From assembly GCA_030063045.1 (NCBI GenBank), contig JAQSEB010000037.1, positions 744,001 through 808,000 on the forward strand: a DNA stretch of 64,000 nucleotides. The letters run 5' to 3'. Positions within the stretch are counted from its first letter, which is position 1, and the number at the start of each line of letters is the position of its first letter. A program made the translations under genes and the position numbers. A model generated the notes under the pieces. The model saw only the letters and a list, made by a program, of their open reading frames with translations, had not been told where the DNA came from and searched no databases. Origin of the DNA: Pratylenchus scribneri (Eukaryota > Nematoda > Chromadorea > Rhabditida > Pratylenchidae). Of the stretch, positions 32,364-44,311 are shown in pieces.

Positions 32364-32545
32364 TTTTGGTTGTGATGAATTAATTCTTTTTGAAATTAAT
32401 AATTTATACTTTATTAATAATTATAATTAATTAGGAAAGAAGCATTGGAAGACAAAGAAATGTCATAATTTTTATTTTTATTGAAATAATAATAATTCTT
32501 TTTGAAATTAATAAATGAAATTAAATTTTATTAATAAGTAAAAGA
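32335..32545. repeat. Degenerate tandem duplication of the SXP/RAL-2 start region
   Basis: AAGCATTGGAAGACGAAGAG...CATCATTTTT at 32336 recurs as AAGCATTGGAAGACAAAGAA...CATAATTTTT at 32442, followed in both by ATTCTTTTTGAAATTAATAA. The upstream copy has lost the start codon context. Confidence 0.65.
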
Positions 32546-33042
32546 ATTTGTGTCACTAAATGTCAAGATTAAACTTCATTTTAATGGGAAAAATTAAAGA
32601 AAATTTTAGAAAGCGATTTAGAAAAATCTTCCATTTTCCTATAGTAAAATTAATTAAGTATATTTTATGGCCATTTTCAGCACTAATTTTTCATTTTTTT
32701 TCATAATTTTTCCAATTAATATTATTTACAAATTATGACACTAATAAGAATTTTGATGTTGTTAAATATATTTTTCTTCTTTCTCCTATAAGCGCATTTT
32801 TATTAGGGTTAATTACCCGGGGGCGGGTAATGAAAAAGCGGGTAACGGGTAATACGGGTAATTGGGGTCCGGGTAATGGGTAGGGTAGGCCAAACTCGAA
32901 AAATACCCGCGGGTACTACCCTACCCGTTCCTTGTTAAGACATTTTTTGAAATTCGTTTAATAAAATTTTTAAAATTGGCCAAAATAAATATCATAATAA
33001 AAAATAATAAAAACTCTTCTTCATCTTCAAATTCTTCTTCAC

Positions 33043-33210
33043 TCAAATCTTTGCCTTTTGCAACAATTCAGGCTTTGAAATAAACATATTAAATGTTTGT
33101 GAACAATTAAATTCAGAATTTTCTTTAATCGAAACAAGGGCATTCACTGTATCAACTTTAAAACTGTTTCTTTCATCCGTCCAAACATACGTTGGCAAGG
33201 AGGGCAGGAC
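33043..33210 (-). pseudogene. hAT transposase C-terminal relic
   Basis: A 56-codon open segment inside the 32.8-34.0 kb element, containing DERNSFKVDTVNALVSIKEN and NMFISKPELLQKAKI before a stop. The pattern 'R-N-x-hydrophobic ... V-x-A-L-V-S-I-K-x-N ... F' resembles the C-terminal dimerisation region of hAT transposases. Nothing of the catalytic part (DDE residues) remains. The identification rests on a short segment. Confidence 0.55.
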
Positions 33211-33234
33211 AACCACCCATTTTGCGCCTCCCTA

Positions 33235-33665
33235 AAATTGCCCGCGGCAGCGAAAAATTTGGTTTTTGTAATGGCCGCGCAGCGAAAAATTAGGTCTAAA
33301 AATGGCCCCGATAGAGGAAAATTTAAGCCAATATTAGGCGCGCAGCGAAAAATCAGAGCCAAAATTAGCCATGCAGCGAAAAATTAGAGCCAAAATTAGC
33401 CATGCAGCGAAAAATTAGAGCCAAAATTAGCCATGCAGCGAAAAATTAGAGCCAAAATTAACCGCGCAGCGAAAAATTAGAGCCAAATTTAGCCGCGCAG
33501 CGAAAAATTAGAGCCAAAATTAGCCATGCAGCGAAAAATTAGAGCCAAAATTAGCCATGCAGCGAAAAATTAGAGCCAAAATTAACCGCGCAGCGAAAAA
33601 TTAGAGCCAAATTTAGCCGCGCAGCGAAAAATTAGAGATAAAATTAGCCGCGCAGCGAAAAATTT
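33235..33665. repeat. 31-bp repeat array inside the hAT-like element
   Basis: Unit GCAGCGAAAAATTAGAGCCA + AAATTAGCCAT or AAATTAACCGC, about 12 copies, with alternating CATGCAGCG and CGCGCAGCG junctions. Because it lies within the element's ends, it probably expanded within the element. Confidence 0.9.
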
Positions 33666-33993
33666 TTATAATTTCAGAAAATTGGTCAAAATCAGGCTTT
33701 ATCAGGCTTTTTCCGAAATCAGGTTTTTGTCAGGCAAAATCCGAAAAATCAGGGAAAACCTGATAAATCAGGCATTCTGAGAGCCCTGCATAAAAAAAAT
33801 ACAATTTTTGTTCCCTAAATGGTGGCTTTAAAAAGGTTACGGGTAGGCGGGTAGTCGGGTAGTCAAGGTGCGGGTAATGGGTAATACGGGTAATTGGGGT
33901 CCGGGTAACGGGTAGGGTAATTTGCCCAAAATCCTTACGGGTACCCTACCCGACTACCCTACCCGTCAACGGGTAATTAACCCTAATTTTTAT

Positions 33994-36862
33994 TAAATGT
34001 TTTGTCGGAATGGAATTAGAATTAGAAAGAAACTTGAATAGAATTCCGTTGATAAAATTTAATTCTAAATCTGAATTTAATGTTATGGAAAAGTGGGGGA
34101 ATCGGAAAAATTTTTTGATGACTCTATAAAAATAAAATGAATTAAATATTGGCTTATAATTGCTCTTAAAATATTTCCAAAGGAAAAATTAAATATGGGC
34201 GGTTTTTTAGAGTAGATTCGAAGGCAATTTTAGCCACTCAAAAAATGCGAACGGCAATGCAAAAAATTCATTTCGATGGGACGGAATTTGATGATGTGGG
34301 GAAAAGTTGGTTGTTTTTAGATGGGAAAAACATCCATTCATTTACATTCATTCCATTCATTCATTTGATTTGTTTGCCAAATGCGCAAAAGGGGAAAAGA
34401 GGGAAGAAATGGGCGCCAGACTCGGCTTCTTATAGTGGGCCAAAAGCAGCAGCCCCTTCTTGACATTGACTTTGGTTGTTTTTCCTCCTCCAATTCAATG
34501 CGCGAATATTGCCTTCTGCTGTTTTTGTGCGCGCATTTTCCACAAATATAATTGCTTCGGTGATGCCTTTTCTTTCTTTTATAACCTTTGCCATTTGCCC
34601 CTTTCCTCACCCTTTTTTCTACATTTTTTCATTATATTCTTCCAGCAAACAAAAAAGTTTTTTATAAAGGAAAGTTTTGTCTTTCATGTTGGAGTGTAAA
34701 GCTTATTGAAGTTAATGAATATGAATAGGATTCATTTTGATTAGAAAGAAAAGAATAATGGCAATTGGAAATTTACCTAATTTATAGTTTCTTGTAGGGA
34801 AATATCAACTATATATTATAATCAATTTTGATTTTTGTACTTAAAAATTTCGAATTTTTCTAGAATCATATTCGGCATTATTAATTCACATTCACATCAA
34901 TTGGATTTTTTTTCGATATATTTATAAATTTGTATAAATATGTATATTTTATTAATTTTATGGCTGAAAGAAAATTAAATAAGAAAAGAGAGAGTTAATA
35001 TTGAATGAAATAAAAAGTACATTTTGAGGAATCAACAATCAACTTCTAATTCTATAAAAGCAGCAATAACAGATATCTATATTATTTTTAATATTTTAGC
35101 ATTTGTCATTCTTATTTTACTTTGGGCAAAAAACGATTCAAAATATTTTATTTCAGGCTATTTTTCCAAAAAAATTTTCTAATTCAAATTTCCAATCCAT
35201 ATTTGACCTACTTTATTAGTGCATGAGAAAAGAATAATAAAAGATAGATTAAAGAATTTTGCCTAATTGAAACCCAGAGCCGGGATTTCTTTTCACATTT
35301 CTGCCTCAATCTATGGACAATTTGGAGTTTGGAGATGAACGAATTTGTAATTCAATCCAAATTGAATGGAAAATATTTGGGCAATTGTGCTGCTGAACAC
35401 AGTGTTTTATGCGCCGACTATAAAACTATTTAAAAAGCAACGAAATTCAAGCTTAATGCTAAATTACATCTTGATTAAATTTTCGCATTTTGTCGGCTGT
35501 TTTATTTTTCTCTAATTATAATTCTTTTATGTTGATAAATAAATTTTTTTAAATTCGATTTTTAATGATTTTTTATGGAATTTAAAGATGTTGAAAATAG
35601 AGGCTAATTGAAAAGAATTCATTCTGAGATTTTCAAAATGCTGAATGGGAAATATTATTTTTTTGCCCGAATCCATGAGTAAAGGACCTAAAATTAACTA
35701 AAAGATGAATTGTGAATAACCAAAAATTTAAGATTAATCAATAGGTTCTATGTAGAAATAATGTTTATTTTATGGAATGGAAATTCTCCTATTTTATTTA
35801 TAATCAATGTTAATTTCCCTATAATTTCGGTAAATCTTCTCAATAGGTTTGTCTATTGATTGTCCTAATAAGTATTATATTCATAAAATCAAATGTATAA
35901 TTTGCATATCTACAAATTGTTGACCAGAATGTTCATTCAAATCCTACGTCATCGCAACATTTTTAAAACATATTAAAATTAATTGGTTAATTAAAATAAG
36001 AAATTTTCTAATTTTATTAAGAAAGAATGCAACAATGAATTTATTCTTCTTAATTTTTTAAATCAATTTAACATTTAAGTTATAAATTTTTAATTTTTTT
36101 ACGGAATTATGATCAAATTCTGTACTAAATTCGACAGATTAATTCTACAAATTAACAAAGTCCAATTCCAAATTGTATTTCCGCTTAGTAAAATTTAATT
36201 TAAAAAATGCCAATTATTGGAATTGAAAATTATTTGATCAAACAATTTACAAGAAAACATGGGCTCAATAAACATCTGCTATTTGAATTTTCAAATATTG
36301 GGAAATGAATATTTAATGAATATGAAGAATTTCCGCGTACTTACTTAGGAAAGCAGCTGAATATTTAGAACATTTCCAAACAACTTTTTGGCTAATTGCT
36401 TTCAAAATTATTCAAATTAATTTTTTCAATATAAAAAAATTAAATTGTTTGCCACATTGAAAATTTCCTTTAGAATTTTCTAGCCAATTATTCTTAAAGT
36501 TATTCAAATAATTTTTTCCTTTTTTCTATATTAATTTAAATTTTTGATATCTTGAAATTCCCTTTGCTTTATCTTTCAAAGTTATTCAAATTATTTGATT
36601 GAAATTTTTTTAAATTTATTTTCAAAATTATTTAAATTTTTTTTTCCTTTTTTGACGATTTTGTTATGAACCTGAAAATTTTCTTTGATATTTACCTTTC
36701 AAAACCATATTGATTAAATTTTGCTTTTCGAATTGAAATTTTTCTTTAATTTACCTTACAAAATTATTAAATTATTTTTTTGCTTTTTCTTATTGAAAAT
36801 TTTCCTTCCATTTTTCTTTCAAAATTATTCAAATTATTTAATTCTTTTCGGATTCACAAAAA
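33994..36862. other. Long intergenic region, no supported gene
   Basis: Between the hAT-like element and the chemoreceptor. The stretch 34230-34640 is less AT-rich and has overlapping frames on both strands (34245-34463 +, 34338-34610 -, 34460-34699 +), but none carries a domain or convincing splice signals. Nothing else stands out. Confidence 0.5.
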
Positions 36863-39775
36863 ATGTTGTATGCCTGGTTTCACATTTCATTGGACGCGAT
36901 CACGGCTGGCACTTTGTTGATTCAATTTTATTTACTTTGGTTGGTCATTTACAAAACACCCAAAAGGATGGCCTCATTCAAATATTCCCTCATCATGTTG
37001 ATGGTAAATTTGACAAATATTAATAAATTATTTATTTTTATAGCAAAATGAATTATTATTGACAATAATAATTGGCATTGGTCTGGACCCAGATTTATTA
37101 CTCGAATCTGGATATCAGGGTGCAATCATAAATGGATTGGCAAAATATTTTGGACCGGAGGGTGGAAGATATGCTGTAAGGAAATTTATTAAATGTTTAA
37201 ATATTTTTATTATTGTTTAATATTTTTAAATTAATTTTTATTTTAATAACTTTTTAAATTTTGGAATTAATTTGAATTTATTTATCTTAAGAAATTTAAA
37301 ATTAATTTTTATTTTAATAATTTTTACAATTTAAAAAAAATTAATTTTTATTTTGTTCGAATTTTAAATCAATTTTAATTTTATTTATTTTAGAAATTAA
37401 AAAAAAAATAATTTTTAATTTATCAATAATAATTATAAAATTTACATGATTTTTTAATTATTGCCAAGAAATCAGAATTTTTTTAAAGCATATAATTTGA
37501 CCATTTGTAGAATTTTTTATCTCATCCATATTTTTACCTAAAGAAAAATTTTAATATTTTATGGCCAAATTTTACGGCCATAAAAAATGCTGATTTTTCA
37601 ACAAAAATTTATGAAAATATTTATTAATTTTTTTTTAAATTATTATTTTTAGTTTGCATTGGCTCTCTTTTTTGGTGCCAGCGTTTTCAGCAATCAAATT
37701 TATTGTCTAATTTTTCGCTACACTGCTATCCAACAAAATTATCCAAATTTGCATGCAAAATTCAATTCATGGAAAATTCGAATATACTGTGCCATTCTTC
37801 AATTTATTGCGCCATTCTTTTGTGGCTATTTGGCATTTTATTGCTTGGCTGATCTTGCCGTAAATAATTTATTTTTTTTTAAATTTATTTTTAATAAATA
37901 AATGAAAGAATGAGAAAATGAATTTGTATTAATTTGGAAATAAATAAATAATAATTTTAATTAAAATTTGTAAATAATTAAATAATAATTTTATTTAATT
38001 TTTGATTAATTTTTAATAAATTTAGGAAAGCAAATTCCTCATTGAGCATCCATTTTTCCCGAATCTCATCAAAGAAAGTGACATCATTTTGTCCAAAAAT
38101 GACACTGTCCGCATTATGCTAAGTTGGGGAAATGGACCAAAAAATTTTGGCATTTTTGTGATTGGCGGTTATTCGGTCATTTCGATGATTAGCATTGCAT
38201 TTTCCGTTCTCATTTATTGCACAATCAATCGAAATTCCAGTCATTTTACCACAAAAACCTTCAGGCTACATTTGCAACTAACCGCCCTTTTGATTATTCA
38301 GGTTAATTATTGGATTATTTTTTACAATTGATTAATTAATTGAGTACCGATTTTGGTCTTAAAGATTTATGAAAATAATTTAATTGTGACTTGTTTAAAA
38401 TTTGGTATAATGTATTTCCTCTATTAGTGGCCGGCCCCCCTCTAGTAGAAACATTTCTTCTAATAAAACGTAAAACCAACCCTCTTTAGAATTAGAATCT
38501 ATCAATAATATTAGCCCCGGGGCACCAATTGAGGAAATAAGATAAATTGATTAATCATTTCAATAGAAAAAATGGACAATCTAATATTAAATAACTTCCA
38601 GCTTATGAGTATTATATATGTTGCAGCCGATCTCGTTTTTTAGCCGATCTCGTTTTTGGTATGTTCTAGTTATCCACAGACTTGATCTATAGCTCATTCG
38701 ATTCGTCAGGTTCGGTTTTCTTTATAAGATTTCAATTTTAGAAAGATTTGACAAGTTTGAACCAAAGTTATGGCCAATTGAAATTTTCGGTTTAAAAACC
38801 GGTTTAGGGGTTAGGGTAGGGTTAGGGTAGGGGCGGCATGGGTTCTAGGGGCTCAGGGCTAGTTAGGGGTAGGGCTTGGAAAAAGAATTAAGACTCTATG
38901 TGGCCTAGGAACTAAGATATGGCCATTTTTCTGATTTTCTTAAACGAGATCGGCTAGCCGTATTCGAAATCGGCTAGCCGAATTCGAAATCGGCTGAAAA
39001 ATTCAAAATCGGCTGCAACATATATATCTTAAAGGAATGAAATAATATGAACTTTTTTAGTATTTTAAATTCATATTGAGTTTAATTGTTTAAAAGTGCC
39101 AAAAAATTTATAATTCAAAAAATCATTTTGATATAAATATATGTTAAATGTGATGTACTAAACAAGCATTCGCCTTCTTTTTAGTTCAAATATCCATATC
39201 AATAATTATGTATATTTATCCGGGTATATCACATTTGTATACTGTATGTTTTTGTTGCCTTATCAAGTCAAGAAGGCAAATTATGTCTAGAATAAATAAT
39301 AAAATTAATTATTATAAAGTCATCCTATAAAAATATTTTAAATTTAAATCTTTCTTAACACATTTTCAAAATTCTGGAAAATATTTTCTCTGCCGTGTAG
39401 GGGGATAAATTTAATTCATTTATAATTGATTTTTAACTATTATTATTATTTTCACAGTTTTGTCTTCCCGCAATATTCCTTGTTTTCCCTGTATGTTTTG
39501 CCATTGTTTGTGCCATGTTCGGTTTGCCAATCATTCTTGTAGCTGGACAACCTGGAATTTTGTTGCTTAGCCTTTTCACATTGGCCAATTCCCTGTGCAC
39601 TTTACTGTTCATTGCGCCCTATCGAGAGTACACTTTAAGAATTTTGCGATTGAAAAGAGCGATGGCATCAACTCAACAACATCAAATTGAAATTAAAACA
39701 ACACAAATTACACAGCACAGAATGATGATGGGCGGTGGTGATATTCCACAAATTGTTGTTACAAAAACAAATTAA
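36863..39775 (+). CDS. Serpentine chemoreceptor, Str/Srh-type GPCR (5 exons)
   Basis: Exons: 36863-37003, 37044-37175, 37653-37859, 38026-38301, 39458-39775; 357 residues, all junctions phase 0. Seven hydrophobic segments are visible, for example ITAGTLLIQFYLLWLVIY (TM1), FALALFFGASVFSNQIYCLI (TM3), ILQFIAPFFCGYLAFYCL (TM4), FVIGGYSVISMISIAFSVLI (TM5), LTALLIIQFCLPAIFLVFPV (TM6) and PGILLLSLFTLANSLCTLLF (TM7). The signature TFRLHLQLTALLIIQ before TM6 and IAPYREYTLRI after TM7 are typical of nematode chemoreceptors related to Str, Srd and Srh. The C-terminal tail is short, with a Gln/His/Met-rich end. Predicted location: plasma membrane or cilia of chemosensory neurons; the ligand is unknown. 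The last intron (1156 bp) contains the foldback at 38620-39019. Assignment to an exact subfamily needs a profile search. Confidence 0.8.
38620..39019. mobile_element. Foldback element with GTTGCAGCCGAT ends (chemoreceptor intron 4)
   Basis: Left end GTTGCAGCCGATCTCG, right end CAAAATCGGCTGCAAC. Subterminal copies of AGCCGATCTCGTTTT and CGAAATCGGCTAGCCG occur in both arms. Flanks TTATATAT/ATATATAT give a 7 of 8 match, ambiguous because of the TA run. The interior has a G-rich block GGCATGGGTTCTAGGGGCTC shared with the element at 49.7-50.3 kb, and CTCATTCGATTCGTCAGG, a GACGCGTC-like core. Confidence 0.75.
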
Positions 39776-40897
39776 AAATTTGACAAATTTACCATCAATT
39801 TAATTTTAATTATTTTATTTTTCTATTGAATATTATTTTTTAAATCGTAAAAATATTTCATCAAATTTTTAAAATAAAATCAAAAATTGATAAGAAAAAA
39901 AATTCCATCCCCATAAAATCTTTTGACATCATTTTTTAATTTTAATTATTTTATTTTTCTATTGAATATATCGTAAAAATATTTCATCAAATTTTTAAAA
40001 TAAAAATCAAAAATCGATCAAAATTAAAATTCTCTACCCATGAAATTGATATTTTCTTTGATGATTTTTTTACTAATATAAGATTTATATAAAATTTCAA
40101 TTAAACGGTGAAATAAATTAGAAAATATCCAGTCGACCGAGGGTCATTTTCCCATTATTTTTTTCCACTTATTTCAATCAAGGAGTGGCGCGAACCGGAC
40201 AATAAAAATTAGGGAAAGAAAGGCTTTTAATGGAAAGGAGGAAGAATGTGCTTTGGCGAAGAATGCCAATTGACAGCCTAATTCACTTTTAATGGCATGG
40301 TAATTATGCTTTCCAAAAAGCACTTTCTTCCTTCATATTCCCCTTAAAAAATGCGTCCATGCGCAATTTTTTGGAGTGCCATTCTTTTCATTTCTTTCAA
40401 TAATAAATTGGCATACAGCCATTCACAAGCCGGAATTTTCGAAAATTTATTTGAATTAATTATTCTATTTTAATTTTTTATGAAATATTTTTTTAAATGA
40501 AATTCTCTATAAATAGTTCAGAGAATTTTAAAATTAAGATTAATAATAGAATTAAAATTGAGAAAATTTGATAGAATTCATTTTTTCAGTTCTTTGAAAA
40601 TTATAATCATAAAATTTTATTAATGCCATTTACTCTATAAATAGATTTTTTTCTCAAATTTCGAAAATAACTTTTCTTTACACGGTTGACGGTTGATTAA
40701 TTTAATTAATTACAATATTTTTTAAATTATCTAAGACTTATTTTTTGCTTAATTGAGCATCATTTTGATAAATAATTTTTTGTTTAAATTTAATTATTTT
40801 ACTTTATTCCAGGCAAATATTAAGCCTTAAACCCAAATTAAAATATCCAATTACAATAAATTATTTATTATTCTAACCTAACGATTTATAGCAGAAA
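39776..40897. other. Intergenic, promoter side of the MIG-18-like gene
   Basis: Contains a short direct duplication just after the chemoreceptor (TTAATTTTAATTATTTTATT at 39798 and 39939, each followed by TTTCTATTGAATA). No coding sequence seen. Confidence 0.5.
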
Positions 40898-43113
40898 ATG
40901 TCGAACAACAATTTTCTTTCAATTTTTCTATTAATTATCTTCTCCGCCTTTTATTTGCCAATTCATGGCCGAGTGAAGAAAAGTCCTCAAGAGAATATGA
41001 TGTTGGCGGCCAATTATTCACATTTATTCATTCCATTCGCCCCAATTATGCCATTTGGGGGTGAACAAATTGTACCGCCTCAATTAGGACAGCAAAGTGT
41101 CCCACAACAACAACCACAAGAGGGGAATGTTGGAGCCGTTGGCGGTGATCTGCCGAATTCATCGTCTTCCCTGAATTTTCCTATTCTAATCAATCAAGTC
41201 CCATCTTTGCCCTTTTGTCGAGTCGGCCAACGTTTTGTGGTCAATCATATTCTCTTTGTTTGCCATCAATACCGGGAACATCGCCGTGGATTCAAACCGT
41301 TTGGTAAATTATTCAAAATAATTTTTAATTAATTTTTATCTCACTTCAGCTATAATTTTAAATAAATGTAAACATAAAAATTTATTAGAGGGAAATAATA
41401 TATTTTTTAAAAATTCCATATTTTCAATTCACAGCATTTTTGGTAAATTAAAATTAGCAAGTTCTAAAATTGTAAAAATAAAAATAATTTGAATATATTT
41501 TCCCCCTTTGGATTGGGTGCAAACCGTTTGGAAAATTATGGGAAAAAATTTTTGATTAATTTTTATATAATTGCTCATACGCAGTCAATTTAATAATTTT
41601 GAATAAAAGCGGATAAAAATTTAATTTAATAGAGAGTAATTTTTTTAAAATTCTAGTTTTTCAATGACAACATTTTTGGTAGTTTTACAATTAGGAAAAG
41701 TCAAATTGTATTAGAAAAATTGTATATATTTATATATTTTTCCAATTAAATTAAGATAAATAAATTCATCTTCTTGATCTCAAAATCATCTTATTTTCTA
41801 AACTTAATAATATTTTAATTCTATTTAAAAATATAGCTCTCTCCCTCTTATAAATTCAATTCATTTATTTCCAAAATTATGTTTAAGCATGTGCGCTTAA
41901 AAATCAAATGGACAGCAAATTGTTGACCCGGAATGGAACATTGGATGATGAATATTTTCGCTATAAATGTTTGGACACCGGCGATGGATCATTGCGAATG
42001 CAGGCATTGAGTGGGTCAAATTAAATATAGAAGGAATTATAATTTAAATTTATCGAATAGATTGCATTTTGAATGAAATCGAAATCAAAGCTGGTCAATC
42101 TTTGCGACGAGGTCGAAGTGAATATTTATGCATTAAGGACAGCCAAGGACTGTTCAAAATGATGGAAAAACAAAGTTTGGGTTTTTTTTAATTTAATTAA
42201 ATTTTCTTTCTATTTAAAAAATTTTTTACAAAATTTTTTAAAATTACAAAATTTTTTAAATTTCTTCCTAATTAAATTTTCTTTTTTTTTTTTGTTATTC
42301 AACATTAAAATTAAAATTTCTTTCTAAATTTTTTAAATAATTTTCTTTCATTCTAATTAAAAATTTTTTTCAATTAATTTTTAAATTAAATTTTTTTTCA
42401 ATTTTTATTAATATTCTTCCTTTCTAATTACAATTTTCCTTTATACAATTTAATATTTATTTAAATTAATTTTTTTTCAGTTTTTTTAGATTCTTTCCTC
42501 CTAATTAATTTTTTCTTTTTTTTCAATTTAAATTATAATTAGATTTTTCTCTTAAAATTTTTAAAATTCTTTTTTACTAATAAAAATTTTTTTCAATTTG
42601 ATTTTTAAATTAAATTTTATTTGGATTTTTTAAAATTTTCTCCTAATTAAATTTTTTCGTTTTTTTTTTAATTTAAATTATTTTTGTCAATTTTTTAAAA
42701 ATATTTTCTCCAAATTAAAATTTTTTTAATTTTTAATTTCTTTCCCTCATTTAAAAGGTCTTCACGAATTCTGCCTGCCCGGCAATCGGAATGAATCACT
42801 TTTGGACGGGGAGAAATGCCCTGGCATGACGGTTGGCACAATCCATGCCTCATTTGGTAGTGGAAGTGAAGTGATTTTCGACACCAAGCTGATGACCATT
42901 GTGCCTCGGGAAAAGTCGGCTAGATGTGAGAAAAAAGTATCGGACAATTTTTGTGGCCCCGAAAACAATGAGAATGGATTCGGGGGAAAAGTAGCCATAG
43001 GACATCGAGATCAACAGCAAAGAGGCAAAAAGAAGAACAAACAGCCGGCAGTGAACAAAGAACAACAACATAATTATAATAATAACAATGGGGATGCCAC
43101 ATTCGATGGATGA
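40898..43113 (+). CDS. Secreted protein resembling MIG-18/fibronectin-I-like family (4 exons)
   Basis: Exons: 40898-41303, 41888-42010, 42061-42180, 42758-43113; 334 residues, in phase (all phase 1). Signal peptide at residues 1-25 (FLSIFLLIIFSAFYLPIHG). A Pro/Gln-rich linker (PQQQPQEGN) follows. Then come three to four short repeats of form C-x(4-8)-G...-Y/F-x-C: FCRVGQRF...FVCHQY, ACALKNQM...FRYKCLDTG, NCILNEIEIKAGQ...YLCIKDS and FCLPGNRN...KCPGMTVG. This spacing resembles the domain of C. elegans MIG-18, an extracellular protein that works with the metalloprotease MIG-17 in gonad-leader cell migration. Exon borders fall at the repeat borders. The C-terminus is Lys/Gln/Asn-rich. Secreted/extracellular-matrix location is firm from the signal peptide; the family name is moderate. 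Confidence 0.7.
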
Positions 43114-43909
43114 ATTTAATTCATTTTTTCATATGGAATATTTTAATTTAAATATTTATTTAACATTCGAAATTTCAATTTAATTTTCATTAATCATAAT
43201 AAAATAATAAATTAAATTATTAGCTAATCGTAATTTGCCTCTAAAAGGAATAATTTGCTTGATGATTTAATCATTACTATAATTAGATAATTTTAATGCT
43301 TATTTATGCAAAGTGCATATGTAAAAATAGAAGAAAAATTAAGAAAAAATATTACAAAAGAGATCTTTTTACTAATTCCATCAAAATAAATTCAATTAAT
43401 TCTTTAATATTATTTCAATGAATATTTTTGTACTTTTAAGGGAGCAAAATAAGTAATAATTGCAGAAGAAAAATAAAAATTGGGGATTGCATTTTTACTG
43501 AAAATTGTTTTTTGTTTTTGTTTTCATCTATTCAAACATTTATATGAGAATGCGAATGCATTATTTATCCACGGTTCCACCATGACTCGGCCCCATTCGC
43601 CAGAATGGCATCGACAAAATACCAATGTATCGTTCACGGCCGAGAGACGATCTTCGGCTAAAAATTGGGAATGTATTTTTAATTAAATTATATTAAATAT
43701 ATTTTATGAGTTGAAATTGTCTCTTTTGTAAAATTCTTATATTTTAGTTTGTCAAGAATGCCAATATGCGATTTTTTTTTATTCAATATTAGGCTTTTTG
43801 TAAATTGTCAAAAAATTGAATTTTGCCTAAAAAATATGATAACTAATTTAAATTTCAAAAAAAAAAAATTCAAAAAGAAAGAAAGTAAAAATTGTGAATA
43901 GTAGCCTTA
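43114..43909. other. 3' intergenic between convergent genes
   Basis: No gene. A plus-strand frame at 43480-43686 has no motif and lies downstream of the MIG-18-like stop. Confidence 0.5.
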
Positions 43910-44295
43910 AAAAGGTAAATATGCCTAAAAGTTTTTTGCGAATCAAAAATAATTTTTTGACTTCTAATAAATTGGAAACCACTTTTAAACTCTATAAAAC
44001 TTTTTAGACATTTTATAGATATAATCCAGTTGCATCGAATGGTATATAAAATGGCAAGTTTTGACCCAAAATTAAAGTGTTTAAAACCAAAAATTGGAAA
44101 TAAGATTTAAACGGTTTAATTCTCACTAAATTTCGATTTAAACTTATATATTTAATGTTAATAGAGGCGTCTCGATGATACCTATAAAATGGTATATAAG
44201 ATTTGCAGGTTTCTAAATCGGTTTTTGATTCATTAGAAGTCAGAAATTACTTTTGATGCAAAAAATATTACTTTTCCCAAAAATTCACAAATTTT
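43910..44295. mobile_element. Inverted-repeat element, GACGCGTC-core family (copy D)
   Basis: Left side has TTTTTTGACTTCTAATAAAT and TTGCATCGAATGGTATATAA; right side has AGGCGTCTCGATGATACCTA, GGTTTTTGATTCATTAGAAG and TTTTGATGCAAAAAATATTA. It sits just 3' of the gene at 44.3 kb. Arms are diverged; edges approximate. Confidence 0.7.
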
Positions 44296-44311
44296 TGCAA
44301 AATATCCCCTC

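Larger units (their letters stand above)
32804..33985. mobile_element. hAT-like element with GGGTA-repeat ends and exact 8-bp target duplication
   Basis: The outer ends are TAGGGTTAATTACCCG and CGGGTAATTAACCCTA. Long arms are built of GGGTAAT/CGGGTAACGGGTAA units. Flanks are ATTTTTAT on both sides (32796-32803, 33986-33993). The interior holds a transposase relic (33043-33210) and a 31-bp repeat array. Eight-base duplication plus the relic point to the hAT superfamily; 1182 bp, so it is non-autonomous. Confidence 0.85.

Noticed and set aside
33144..33362. Minus-strand 72-codon frame with FRCA repeats.
   Set aside because: It reads partly through the 31-bp array within the hAT-like element and uses a different frame from the transposase relic.
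34245..34699. Overlapping frames on both strands in a less AT-rich block.
   Set aside because: No domain, signal peptide or consistent splice pattern; the frames overlap each other.
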